Source: CAZBSE01 sp964494385 (GTDB lineage Bacteria; Actinomycetota; Humimicrobiia; Humimicrobiales; Humimicrobiaceae). From it: a stretch of DNA of 64,000 nucleotides. Position numbers and translations under genes: made by a program. The DNA is taken from the NCBI GenBank assembly GCA_964494385.1, contig CAZBSE010000003.1, forward strand, positions 1 through 64,000, written 5' to 3'. The notes below the pieces were generated by a model. It saw nothing but the letters and a program-made list of their open reading frames with translations. It was not told where the DNA came from and did no database searches. This document shows positions 18,004 through 25,870 of the stretch, one piece after another. Numbering within the stretch: position 1 is the stretch's first letter; each line of letters starts with the position of its first letter.

Positions 18004-19368
18004 TTAGGAGGACATTTTTATTTTGTTTGTAATTTCCTGGATCTGAGCGTACACGGTCCTGTCTTTATTAATAAGATCGGCTATTTTAGAAACAGCATAA
18101 ATAACGGTAGAATGATCTCTGTTGCCGAAAGACTTGCCAATTCTGGGGAGAGAGCTGCCGGTAAGTTCCCTGGAGAGATACATCGACAGCTGGCGGGCGT
18201 GAGATATGAATTTGTTCCGCTTGGGACTCATGATATCGTTAATTGAAATTGAAAAATATTTTGACACTTCTTTAATTATTGTTTGTATACTTATCTTATG
18301 TTCCTTGTCGTCAGGCAGTATATCTTTAAGAATATTAACAGCCATTTCCAGATCCGGTTTTGATTTAGTTAGCGATGCAAAGGCGACAACCCTGGTAAGC
18401 GCGCCTTCAAGCTCCCTGATGTTTTTAGTTATTTTTTCTGCTATAAGGTTCAGTACTTCATCGGATACGGTTAAATCTTCTCTTTCGGAATATTTCCTTA
18501 ATATCGCTATTCTGGTTTCGAGGTTAGGCGGTTTTATATCGATTACCAGACCCCATTCGAACCGGGACCTTAACCTTTCTTCAAGAGTTGATATATTTTT
18601 TGGAAGCCTGTCGCTGGAAAGGACAATCTGCCGGTTGGTATCGTGAAGAGTGTTAAATGTATGAAAAAATTCTTCCTGGCTGGCCTCTTTATCCTCGAGA
18701 AAGTGTATGTCGTCCACCAGCAATACATCATTATTCCTATAGCTCTCCTTAAAAGCATAAATGTTTTTATACCTTAAAGAATTTATAAAATCGTTTAGAA
18801 ATTTTTCGGCAGAAACATATTTTACGGTCATATTGGGATGAAGCTGCAGCGTATATTGCCCGATGGCGTGCAGCAGGTGTGTTTTACCCAGGCCCACTCC
18901 ACCATAGATAAATAAAGGATTGTAAGCTTTCCCCGGCTTCTCGCTGACAGCCATCGAAATAGCACGGGCAAAACGGTTTCCATTACCGACCACGAAGGTA
19001 TCAAACGTATATTTTTTATTGAACACGGAGTTTGTATTTTTTTTATAGGCATACAACCCTGCACCTTCAGCGGTTTCGTCAACATAATCACCGTAAGGCT
19101 CAGAGGCATCTTCGGTATTATCGGGAGAGGTTATAATTTTTATTTTGTATTTGCTGTTGGTAGCCTTTTTTATTGATTCAGATAGTAGTTTTGAGTATCT
19201 TGATTCAAGCCATTCTCTGGCAAAGTTACTGCCCACCGAAAGGGTTAAGCAGTTTTTTTTTAGAGATAAAGGAGTTATGTGTTCAAACCAGGCCTTATAG
19301 GTGGGAAGATTAATTTTATCCTTTATGTCATCAAGGGTGATTTTCCAGATATTTTCAAGGTCTGCCAT
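18004..19368 (-). CDS. dnaA: Chromosomal replication initiator DnaA
   Basis: 454 residues. Domain I (WKITLDDIKDKINLPTYKAWF), the AAA+ core with Walker A GGVGLGKTHLLHAIG and Walker B LLVDDIHFL, and domain IV with the DnaA-box-binding signature GRDHSTVIYAV in the form FGNRDHSTVIYAV are all present. DnaA opens the origin and recruits the replisome, and is an ATP switch. It starts 12 nt after the stop of the GHKL-wHTH gene, so the two are probably co-transcribed from the origin region. ATG 19368 has only a weak ribosome binding site. Confidence 0.98.
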   Translation of the reverse strand: MADLENIWKITLDDIKDKINLPTYKAWFEHITPLSLKKNCLTLSVGSNFAREWLESRYSKLLSESIKKATNSKYKIKIITSPDNTEDASEPYGDYVDETAEGAGLYAYKKNTNSVFNKKYTFDTFVVGNGNRFARAISMAVSEKPGKAYNPLFIYGGVGLGKTHLLHAIGQYTLQLHPNMTVKYVSAEKFLNDFINSLRYKNIYAFKESYRNNDVLLVDDIHFLEDKEASQEEFFHTFNTLHDTNRQIVLSSDRLPKNISTLEERLRSRFEWGLVIDIKPPNLETRIAILRKYSEREDLTVSDEVLNLIAEKITKNIRELEGALTRVVAFASLTKSKPDLEMAVNILKDILPDDKEHKISIQTIIKEVSKYFSISINDIMSPKRNKFISHARQLSMYLSRELTGSSLPRIGKSFGNRDHSTVIYAVSKIADLINKDRTVYAQIQEITNKIKMSS

Positions 19369-19380
19369 AATACTCTAATA

Positions 19381-20226
19381 TTAAATATTATTTGAATAAT
19401 ATTCAAGGTATTTTATGCCTTTTTTGGATAATTTTCTTTTACCATTTTTACTTGGCGTTAAAAATTTAGTTTTTTCCAGATGTATCAGTTCCCTGTACGA
19501 AGTTGAGAGGCTAAAGCCTAATTCCTTGGCTATTGTAGAAGGACCGGCTTCTTCAAGTTCCAGAATTATAAAAAGAATTTTTTTATGCCTTTCGGAAAGA
19601 ACTTTATAATCGGGCTTATCGAAGCTTTCTGCCGGTGGTTTTGCATCGGTATCGGCTGCTATCCCGGCGGTTGTTTCACTGCTCGTGTCCGACAGCTTCT
19701 GGCTCCTGAACGCTGATTCTAATTTTAGGGATATTACTGTTCCCTTTTTTATATTATCACTGACATCTATGGATCCTCCGGAAAAGGTGATTGTTTCTTT
19801 CACTATGGGAAAGCCGGAGCCTACCCCCCTTATATATTCTTTCATTTTTTTAGTAGCAGAAGTATATCCGGGAAGAAAGGCTTTATCCTTATCTTCAATC
19901 CCCGGACCCTGATCCGATATTATTATATGATTTCCTTTGTCCAGTAGGGTAATTACGACTTCTCTGAAATCCGCATGTATTAAGTTTTCTATTATTTCTT
20001 TTATTATAGTATAGGGAATCTTTCCGCCGATTTCATGGGATAGGCTGTAGGTTCTCTGAGACGTTTGGTCGATAAAGTTGTTAATGTCGTTAAAGCTAAG
20101 GTTAATAATTCTTGGAATACTCCTCATGTTATCATAGACAGCGATCCTGACCGGTATGTCTGGTTTATCGCGTTCGGGATTATCTGTGGAAGCGATGTCT
20201 TTTAAAATGTTATTTGGCTCGGGCAT
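19381..20226 (-). CDS. GHKL ATPase fused to winged-helix domain, upstream of dnaA
   Basis: 281 residues. Residues ~55-175 form a histidine-kinase-type ATP-binding domain: N-box EIIENLIHAD, G1 DQGPGI, G2 GVGSGFPIV and a closing GTVISLKL. No phosphoacceptor His domain, sensor or membrane segment precedes it. After a ~35-residue linker the C-terminus is a winged-helix DNA-binding domain (HKKILFIILELEEAGPSTIAKELG...STSYRELIHLEK). It could be a nucleotide-sensing DNA-binding regulator, possibly with anti-sigma-like partner binding. It lies between the probable origin and dnaA, 12 nt before dnaA. I do not know a named family with this role. Confidence 0.8.
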   Translation of the reverse strand: MPEPNNILKDIASTDNPERDKPDIPVRIAVYDNMRSIPRIINLSFNDINNFIDQTSQRTYSLSHEIGGKIPYTIIKEIIENLIHADFREVVITLLDKGNHIIISDQGPGIEDKDKAFLPGYTSATKKMKEYIRGVGSGFPIVKETITFSGGSIDVSDNIKKGTVISLKLESAFRSQKLSDTSSETTAGIAADTDAKPPAESFDKPDYKVLSERHKKILFIILELEEAGPSTIAKELGFSLSTSYRELIHLEKTKFLTPSKNGKRKLSKKGIKYLEYYSNNI

Positions 20227-20704
20227 GATAAGTAAAGACTATGTTTCAATTGTTTACCGCCGGACATATATGAATCCGGTAAACGCTTTTCATTTTCTTT
20301 CCAATGCTTTTAAGTTTTCAACAGACTAATAATAATATCTTAGATGAAAAAAAGCTACTAAATTATATAGTGGGCTGTATAAGTTATGAACATTTGGCAT
20401 ACAATACAGTGGTATTTTTTAAGTTTTCAACAATTTTTTCAACACATGTGGAAAAACCACAGAAGGTTATGGAAGCCCTTTAAAAAATCACACCATAAAG
20501 AATGAAATATCAATATTTTTTTTCAGAAGATATTTTCACAAGAACACATGTTTGAAAGTATTAAAATCTAAGACTTTGATAAGGTGCCTTAAAATTAAAC
20601 TTAATGGTGCTTAAGTGCAAATGCGGGCAACCTTGATATTAGTAAGATTAAAATGTATAATCTACTACTTAATTGAGAACAATAACCTAAAAGATAGGCA
20701 TAAA
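20227..20704. other. Probable replication origin (oriC)
   Basis: A 478-nt non-coding, AT-rich gap between the divergent dnaA-side operon and rpmH, the usual place of oriC. It contains repeated DnaA-box-like nonamers: TTTTCAACA at 20315-20323, 20424-20432 and 20436-20444, and TGTGGAAAA (TTTTCCACA on the minus strand) at 20447-20455. Three of the four are packed within 32 nt. AT-rich stretches for unwinding flank them (for example 20510-20540). The boxes differ from TTATCCACA mainly by the third base and, in three, by AA for CA/CC. The region also must hold the promoters of both flanking operons. Confidence 0.7.
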
Positions 20705-20839
20705 ATGAAGAGGACTTTTCAGCCAAACGTTAGAAAAAGAAAAAAAAACCATGGTTTTAGAGAAAGAATGAAAACAAAAGCAGGAAGGGCCATAATTGCA
20801 AACAGAAGGAAAAAGCAAAGAAAGAAGCTCACTGCTTAA
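20705..20839 (+). CDS. rpmH: 50S ribosomal protein L34
   Basis: 44 residues (MKRTFQPNVRKRKKNHGFRE...), the standard size and sequence of L34, a basic protein of the large ribosomal subunit. The frame stays open upstream to 20615, but ATG 20705 is the family start. It begins the plus-strand cluster that runs through rnpA, yidD, yidC and jag; this order beside dnaA is conserved across bacteria. Confidence 0.97.
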   Translation: MKRTFQPNVRKRKKNHGFRERMKTKAGRAIIANRRKKQRKKLTA

Positions 20840-20854
20840 GAGGCTAAAGGAAAG

Positions 20855-21196
20855 ATTGAAATCGAATTTGGAACACTAAAAAGAAGAAGCGATTTTAATA
20901 GAGTTATAAAAGAAGGAATATATAAAAAAGATAAATATTTAATAATATATGTACTTAAAAAAAAAGAAGGCAGTGCCTCGGTAAGAGTGGGTTTTGGAGT
21001 AAGCAAAAAAATAGGGGGAGCCGTTTTAAGAAATAGAGTAAGAAGAGTTTTAAAAGAAGTTTTAAGAAAAATTTGTATAAAAATTCCCGGGAGTCTGGAT
21101 ATCTTTCTTATTGCGAGAAAGGGAATTACAGAAGCAGGGTTATGGGAAATAAAAAATCAGCTAGAAAACAGTTTAAATTCAGTCCTCTCTAATTAG
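20855..21196 (+). CDS. rnpA: Ribonuclease P protein component, apparent ATT start
   Basis: The protein subunit of RNase P, which trims tRNA 5' leaders. The conserved RNR core GGAVLRNRVRRVLKE and the N-terminal LKRRSDFNRVIKEG are both in frame, but the latter lies upstream of the first ATG/GTG/TTG (GTG 20987). Between the rpmH stop (20837-20839) and LKRR there is no ATG, GTG or TTG in frame. ATT 20855, behind AAAGGAAAG, gives MEIEFGTLKRR and a normal length of 113 residues; ATC 20861 is another option. A start at 20987 would delete about 44 essential residues. A sequencing indel is an alternative explanation. Confidence 0.85.
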   Translation: MEIEFGTLKRRSDFNRVIKEGIYKKDKYLIIYVLKKKEGSASVRVGFGVSKKIGGAVLRNRVRRVLKEVLRKICIKIPGSLDIFLIARKGITEAGLWEIKNQLENSLNSVLSN

Positions 21197-21221
21197 CTAA
21201 TTAAACAATTATTTTTTTATT

Positions 21222-21431
21222 GTGAGTAAGATATTAATATTTTTGATAAAAGTTTATAAAAAGTTTATTTCACCTTTACTGCCAAAGAGCTGCAGGTTTT
21301 ATCCTACATGTTCTGAATATGCAATAGAAGCCATATATAAATATGGCGTATTAAAAGGTAGTATTAAATCTATATATAGGATATTGAGGTGCAATCCGTT
21401 TAATAAAGGCGGCTATGACCCTGTAAATTAA
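21222..21431 (+). CDS. yidD: Membrane protein insertion efficiency factor YidD
   Basis: 69 residues with the family pattern KFISPLLPKSCRFYPTCSEYAIEAI...RCNPFNKGGYDPV, including the conserved cysteines. YidD is a small membrane-associated protein that helps YidC-dependent insertion. GTG start at 21222 with a weak ribosome binding site. Its place between rnpA and yidC is the conserved order. Confidence 0.95.
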   Translation: MSKILIFLIKVYKKFISPLLPKSCRFYPTCSEYAIEAIYKYGVLKGSIKSIYRILRCNPFNKGGYDPVN

Positions 21432-21452
21432 TCGCACAGGAGGTTATAAATA

Positions 21453-22310
21453 TTGAGTCAAATACTTGCGCTGTTGAGACCCATTCAGAATGTATTGGAA
21501 TACATAGTAATATTTCTATACAAAAATGTCATTGCAAACTACGCGATAGTAATAATACTTCTGACAATAATTGTGAGAATAGTATTAGTTCCGCTTACTA
21601 TAACGCAGACTAAATCCATGGCCAAAATGCAGAAACTGCAGCCGCAGCTAAAGGAACTGCAAAAAAAACACAAGGACGATAAGCAGAAACTGCAGGAAGA
21701 AATGATGAAGTTCTACAAGGAAAACAAGGTCAATCCCCTTGCCGGCTGTCTGCCGCTGATTTTTCAAATGCCTGTGTTTTTTGCATTGTTTCAGGCACTG
21801 AGAAATCCTTCCGAAATTGTAACAAATGTTCTGGGAAGTTTCACAATAGATGGCGTCGCCAACGGTATAAGAACAGGACTGATGGGATTTTTAACTAAAG
21901 GAGATTTTGTCATAAGCGGTGCCGCCAATCCTAATTATAATTTTCTTTGGTTAAATTTAAACCAAAAGGATCCCTATTATATACTGGTTATAATTATGGT
22001 TGCAACAATGTTCTTGTCCATGAAGATGACAACGACTGATCCAAGACAGTCAAAAATCATGTACGTAATGCCCCTGGTGTTTGGTTTTATATCCTTTCAA
22101 TTTCCTTCAGGGATCCTGGTGTACTGGGTAACCACGAATGTATGGTCCATAGGGCAGCAGTGGATTGTGAATAAAATTGTTAAAAAGGATAAAATAAAGG
22201 AAGAACTGGTTCAAAAGGGCAAGACGATTGATGGAGAAATAGAATTAGATGAGGAAGAAAAAAGAATAATCAGGAAGAAAATAAAGAAAAAAAGAAAAAA
22301 GAAGAGGTAA
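21453..22310 (+). CDS. yidC: YidC/Oxa1 membrane protein insertase
   Basis: 285 residues. TTG start at 21453 with a strong AGGAGG site 9 nt upstream. Five or so hydrophobic segments, the conserved VNPLAGCLPLIFQMPVFFALFQALR motif region (KENKVNPLAGCLP) and FPSGILVYWVTTN are typical of the short Gram-positive form without the large periplasmic domain. The C-terminus is a highly basic tail (KKKRKKKR), used in such proteins to contact ribosomes. It inserts membrane proteins alone or with SecYEG. Confidence 0.95.
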   Translation: MSQILALLRPIQNVLEYIVIFLYKNVIANYAIVIILLTIIVRIVLVPLTITQTKSMAKMQKLQPQLKELQKKHKDDKQKLQEEMMKFYKENKVNPLAGCLPLIFQMPVFFALFQALRNPSEIVTNVLGSFTIDGVANGIRTGLMGFLTKGDFVISGAANPNYNFLWLNLNQKDPYYILVIIMVATMFLSMKMTTTDPRQSKIMYVMPLVFGFISFQFPSGILVYWVTTNVWSIGQQWIVNKIVKKDKIKEELVQKGKTIDGEIELDEEEKRIIRKKIKKKRKKKR

Positions 22311-22337
22311 AACTTTCTATTCCTGGAGGTAGCGTCG

Positions 22338-22919
22338 ATGACTGAAGATAAAGGCATCAAAGATGCCATAGATTCATATGTTAAATCACTTGAAAAAGAA
22401 CAAAAGAGTGAAAAGCTGGCGGAAGAGCACGCGGAAGAGAACGAAAGCATTAATCTGGAAGCAGGCGGCTTAGAAAAGATAAAAGGGATTTTAAAGAAAT
22501 CAATAGAGCTTATATGTCTGGGGGAGAAAGTTAAAATCAATACAAACTCAGAGGAAATGATGTTATCAGTGCAAGGAAGAGATTTAGGAATTGCTATCGG
22601 CAGGGAAGGAAGAAATATGCAGGCACTGGAGTATATTATTAATCAGATCAGCCGAAGAAGAAGGTGGAGTGAAAAAAAAGTAACAATAGACATAAAGGAC
22701 TACAGAAAAAAGAGAATTGAAAAGATAAAGAAAATAGCGGCATCTATGGCAAAAAAAGCGATTAATGAAGGAAGAAAAATAGCATTGAGGCCGATGTGTT
22801 CATATGAAAGAAAAATAATACACAATATGCTGGCAAAATTTAATGATGTAACCACAAGAAGCAGTTACGAAGAACCAAACAGACGGATAATCATCTATCC
22901 CGTAAAAGACAGTAAATAA
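22338..22919 (+). CDS. jag: Jag/KhpB-like RNA-binding protein (KH and R3H domains)
   Basis: 193 residues. An acidic N-terminal part takes the place of a typical Jag-N domain. A KH domain follows with GREGRNMQALEYIINQ (the GxxG loop) and then an R3H domain near the C-terminus (R-P-M-C-S-Y-E-R-K-I-I-H). KhpB proteins bind many small RNAs and mRNAs and affect cell division in Firmicutes. ATG 22338 follows GGAGG at good spacing. A terminator follows at 22949, closing the rpmH-jag transcript. Confidence 0.92.
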   Translation: MTEDKGIKDAIDSYVKSLEKEQKSEKLAEEHAEENESINLEAGGLEKIKGILKKSIELICLGEKVKINTNSEEMMLSVQGRDLGIAIGREGRNMQALEYIINQISRRRRWSEKKVTIDIKDYRKKRIEKIKKIAASMAKKAINEGRKIALRPMCSYERKIIHNMLAKFNDVTTRSSYEEPNRRIIIYPVKDSK

Positions 22920-22948
22920 TTTAAAATTAAAGAAATAAATAAAAGGGA

Positions 22949-22977
22949 AAATAGCACAAAGGTGCTATTTTTTTTAT
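22949..22977 (+). terminator. Intrinsic terminator after jag
   Basis: The stem ATAGCAC/GTGCTAT with loop AAAG, extendable by A-T pairs, is followed by a run of seven or more T. It lies 30 nt after the jag stop and before mnmE, so mnmE probably has its own promoter. Confidence 0.85.
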
Positions 22978-23056
22978 CGAAATTTTGAATAAATACAGAA
23001 TTAAAATATAATTAAAACAAGAAAAATTTCTAAATCCCCGGAGGAGTCAATTAAAA

Positions 23057-24445
23057 ATGTCAGAAGAATACGAAGATACCATAACAGCGATTGGGACCAG
23101 GGCAGGCGAAGCTGCTATAGGTATAGTCAAATTAAGCGGAGACAGATCGATCTTTATAGCGGATAAGTTATTCAAATCAAAAAATAAAAAAAGAATTAAG
23201 GATATGAATACATACAGCATGCTTTATGGACATGTGACTGACAGTAAAGGGAATATAATAGACGAAGTGGTGGTTACTCTTATGAGGAAACCAAAATCCT
23301 ATACCAGGGAGGACGTTGTAGAAATAAATTGCCATGGCGGGATCATTGCTACAATAAAGGTAATGGAGCTGTGTATTGAAAATGGAGCAAGAATTGCTGA
23401 ACCGGGAGAATTTACGAAAAAAGCATTTTTAAACGGTAGAATAGACCTTTCCCAGGCAGAGGCAGTAATTGATATGGTAAAATCAAAAACAGAACAGTAT
23501 TTAAAAATTGCTGCTAAAAATTTATGCGGGAACATAAAAAAAGAAATAGAAAAGCTAAGGGGAATGGTGGAAGACGTAATGGTGCAGCTTGAGGCATCAA
23601 TTGATTTTGTTGAAGAAGATCTGGAAATTACACCTTACAAAAAACTTGCAGAGAAAGTCAGTAAAATCAGAGCCGAAGTGGAGATATTAATTGAAGATGA
23701 AAAGCAGGGGGAAATTATAAAAAACGGTGTAAAGGCGGCAATAGTAGGGAAACCTAATGTTGGAAAATCAAGCCTGCTTAATTTACTCTCAAAAAAAGAA
23801 AAGGCAATAGTAACTTCCATACCGGGAACGACAAGAGATGCAGTAGAAGAGATCCTGTATATGGAGGGGATACCCCTGGTCCTTGTGGACACTGCAGGGA
23901 TAAGAAAAGCAAAGAACACAATAGAAAAGCTGGGGGTGGCAAGGAGTTTGAAACATATAGACGAAGCAGAATTGATAATACTGGTTCTGGATGGAAATAG
24001 AAAAATTGATAAAAAAGATCTTGATATAATTAAAAAGATAAAAGGTAAAAAAACTATCTGCTGCATAAATAAAATATATCTTAAGCAAAAACTGGAGGCG
24101 GGGGCGGTCGATAAATATTTTGATAAAAAATTTATTGTAAGGATATCAGCATTAAAAGGAACCGGTATACGTAAATTAGAAGAAAAAGTGAAGATGTTAA
24201 TAATGAACAGCAGCGGTATAAACCTGGAAGAAAAAATAATTGTTAACAGCAGGCATAAGATTATATTAAAAAGAGTGAAGGATGTTTTAAATAGTGCCGA
24301 AGAAGCGATGAGAGATGAGATGTCTGAAGAGTTTCCATCTTATGATTTGAAAACGGCCTATAGTTTAATGGGTGAAATAATAGGAGAGACAACAGGGAGC
24401 GATATTTTAGAAAAAATATTCAGCCGGTTCTGTATTGGTAAATAA
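23057..24445 (+). CDS. mnmE: tRNA modification GTPase MnmE with altered G4 motif
   Basis: 462 residues. MnmE works with MnmG to modify wobble uridine 34 (cmnm5U/nm5U). The N-terminal tetrahydrofolate-binding domain (AIGTRAGEAAIGIVKLSG), the helical domain, the G domain (G1 GKPNVGKSS, G2 PGTTRD, G3 DTAGI) and the C-terminal FCIGK with the essential Cys are all present. The G4 motif should be NKxD but reads N338-K-I-Y341: the Asp that fixes guanine specificity is Tyr, one base change from Asp. ATG 23057 follows GGAGGAG. Whether this reflects relaxed nucleotide specificity or a sequence error is open. Confidence 0.96.
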   Translation: MSEEYEDTITAIGTRAGEAAIGIVKLSGDRSIFIADKLFKSKNKKRIKDMNTYSMLYGHVTDSKGNIIDEVVVTLMRKPKSYTREDVVEINCHGGIIATIKVMELCIENGARIAEPGEFTKKAFLNGRIDLSQAEAVIDMVKSKTEQYLKIAAKNLCGNIKKEIEKLRGMVEDVMVQLEASIDFVEEDLEITPYKKLAEKVSKIRAEVEILIEDEKQGEIIKNGVKAAIVGKPNVGKSSLLNLLSKKEKAIVTSIPGTTRDAVEEILYMEGIPLVLVDTAGIRKAKNTIEKLGVARSLKHIDEAELIILVLDGNRKIDKKDLDIIKKIKGKKTICCINKIYLKQKLEAGAVDKYFDKKFIVRISALKGTGIRKLEEKVKMLIMNSSGINLEEKIIVNSRHKIILKRVKDVLNSAEEAMRDEMSEEFPSYDLKTAYSLMGEIIGETTGSDILEKIFSRFCIGK

Positions 24446-24485
24446 TTAATGCCAAAAAACAATACCGCGGGAAGATTTGGCGAAA

Positions 24486-24501
24486 TGTTTCACGTGAAAC
24501 A
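24486..24501. promoter_or_regulatory. parS: parS centromere site 1
   Basis: The perfect 16-bp palindrome TGTTTCACGTGAAACA lies between mnmE and the mnmG paralogue. This is the consensus ParB-binding parS site, and parA/parB are encoded 4 kb downstream. ParB loads here and spreads as a CTP-dependent clamp for origin segregation. Confidence 0.96.
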
Positions 24502-24545
24502 AAAAATAATTTAATCGGAATTAAAAATAAGGGCATTAAGAGAAA

Positions 24546-25835
24546 ATGAATTATAAGGTAATAGTTATAGGCGGAGGACATGCCGGGTGTGAGGCGGCAC
24601 TGGCATCTGCAAGAAATGGAGTAAAAACTTTACTGATATCAATAAATATGGACAGCATTGCCCTTATGCCCTTCGGCGGTACGATAGGCGGAACCGGGAA
24701 GGATAAAATAATAAGAGAGATAGATGCTCTGGGCGGTGAGATTTCAAAAAATACTGATAAGAATTATATAAATATAATAAACGTTCCGGGCAAAGGGGGA
24801 CGCGCTTTAAAAACTATACAGGCAGTGGTGGACAGAAGAAGATATTTTTTATCGATGAAGAAAGTACTGGAAGATCAGGATAATTTAGATTTAAGGCAGG
24901 GTCTTGCAGTTAGGATAGAAAAGAAATTAAAAAAATTTTATCTATATACCAGCGATGAAATAATTTATAGCTGCAGGGCTATTGTTCTATGTACCGGTAC
25001 TTTTTTAAGAGGAAAAATTTTTTGGGGCAGGAGAATAATTGAGGCAGGAAGGCAGGGAGAAATATGTTCAAGAAGACTCTCAATAAGTATTGTAAAAATG
25101 GGAGTCAAATTAGACAGAATTAGAAGTTATGCCGCCCCATCGGTTGATAGGAAAACAATTGATATAAATAGACTGTTAAAGCAGCCATCTGAAAGGTGCC
25201 CGGAGTTGTTTTCGCATGAAAGAAAGATTAATGGAAGGGAACAGTTAAACAGCTATATAACATTTACTGACAGGAAATGCACCAAATATATTTTAAGAAG
25301 CATAAATAAAGCAGGAGATAGTAAAAGATATATATACTCAGAAAAAGGCGGAGATATAAATTCAATTGAGGGAAGAATTTTAGAAAATAAAAAGAATGAA
25401 AATTTTAAGGTTTGTATACAACCGCTGGGGCGGGATACAAATGAAATGTATTTGCAGGGACTCGAGACTGCATTGCCGGAAGAAGTTCAGATCGGTATGG
25501 TAAGAAGGATTAACGGCCTGGAAAATACGGAAATAACCAGACCCGGTTATGGTGTTGAGTATAACTATTTAAAACCCTTCCAAATAAAAAATAATCTGGA
25601 AGGCAAAAACATAGAAGGGATCTTTTTTGCAGGGAACATAAACGGTACGGGGAGCTATGAAGAAGCTGCAGCACAGGGAATTATTGCAGGCATAAATGCT
25701 GCCAGAAAATCACGGGGTCTTGGCAGCATGGTTATAGAGAAAAAGTATGAATATATCGGTATGATAATAGAAGGTCTTGTTGACAGGGAAAATAATGGGT
25801 TAAAATCAAAAGACATTGTTTCACGTGAAACATAA
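24546..25835 (+). CDS. Truncated MnmG (GidA) paralogue without catalytic cysteines
   Basis: 429 residues, colinear with the N-terminal ~420 of MnmG. The FAD motif GGGHAGCEAALASA and the late GIFFAGNINGTGSYEEAAAQG remain. However, the first catalytic Cys (PCNPSIGG in the neighbour MnmG, Cys43) is Phe43 (PFGGTIGG), and the second (GPRHCPSID) falls in the sequence KGGDINSIE with no Cys. The C-terminal tRNA/MnmE-binding helical domain (~190 residues) is absent. The frame is intact and well conserved in its FAD parts, so it is not a decaying pseudogene. It ends inside parS site 2. It may be a flavoprotein with a new role, or a regulator of MnmG. Weak ribosome binding site. Confidence 0.85.
   Translation: MNYKVIVIGGGHAGCEAALASARNGVKTLLISINMDSIALMPFGGTIGGTGKDKIIREIDALGGEISKNTDKNYINIINVPGKGGRALKTIQAVVDRRRYFLSMKKVLEDQDNLDLRQGLAVRIEKKLKKFYLYTSDEIIYSCRAIVLCTGTFLRGKIFWGRRIIEAGRQGEICSRRLSISIVKMGVKLDRIRSYAAPSVDRKTIDINRLLKQPSERCPELFSHERKINGREQLNSYITFTDRKCTKYILRSINKAGDSKRYIYSEKGGDINSIEGRILENKKNENFKVCIQPLGRDTNEMYLQGLETALPEEVQIGMVRRINGLENTEITRPGYGVEYNYLKPFQIKNNLEGKNIEGIFFAGNINGTGSYEEAAAQGIIAGINAARKSRGLGSMVIEKKYEYIGMIIEGLVDRENNGLKSKDIVSRET
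25817..25832. promoter_or_regulatory. parS: parS centromere site 2, inside a coding end
   Basis: A second perfect TGTTTCACGTGAAACA. It encodes the last residues (V-S-R-E-T) of the mnmG paralogue and reaches to within its stop codon. Together with site 1 it brackets the paralogue 1.3 kb apart. Confidence 0.96.
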
Positions 25836-25870
25836 AATGGAATATTGAGTAATTTAAGAAAGCGGAGATC

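Noticed and set aside
23299..24088. Minus-strand frames of 78-143 codons
   Set aside because: Antisense to mnmE, rich in F/S as expected from the reverse of an A-rich coding strand.
24546..25835. The MnmG paralogue as a plain pseudogene
   Set aside because: The frame has no stop or frameshift over 429 codons and the FAD motifs are preserved.
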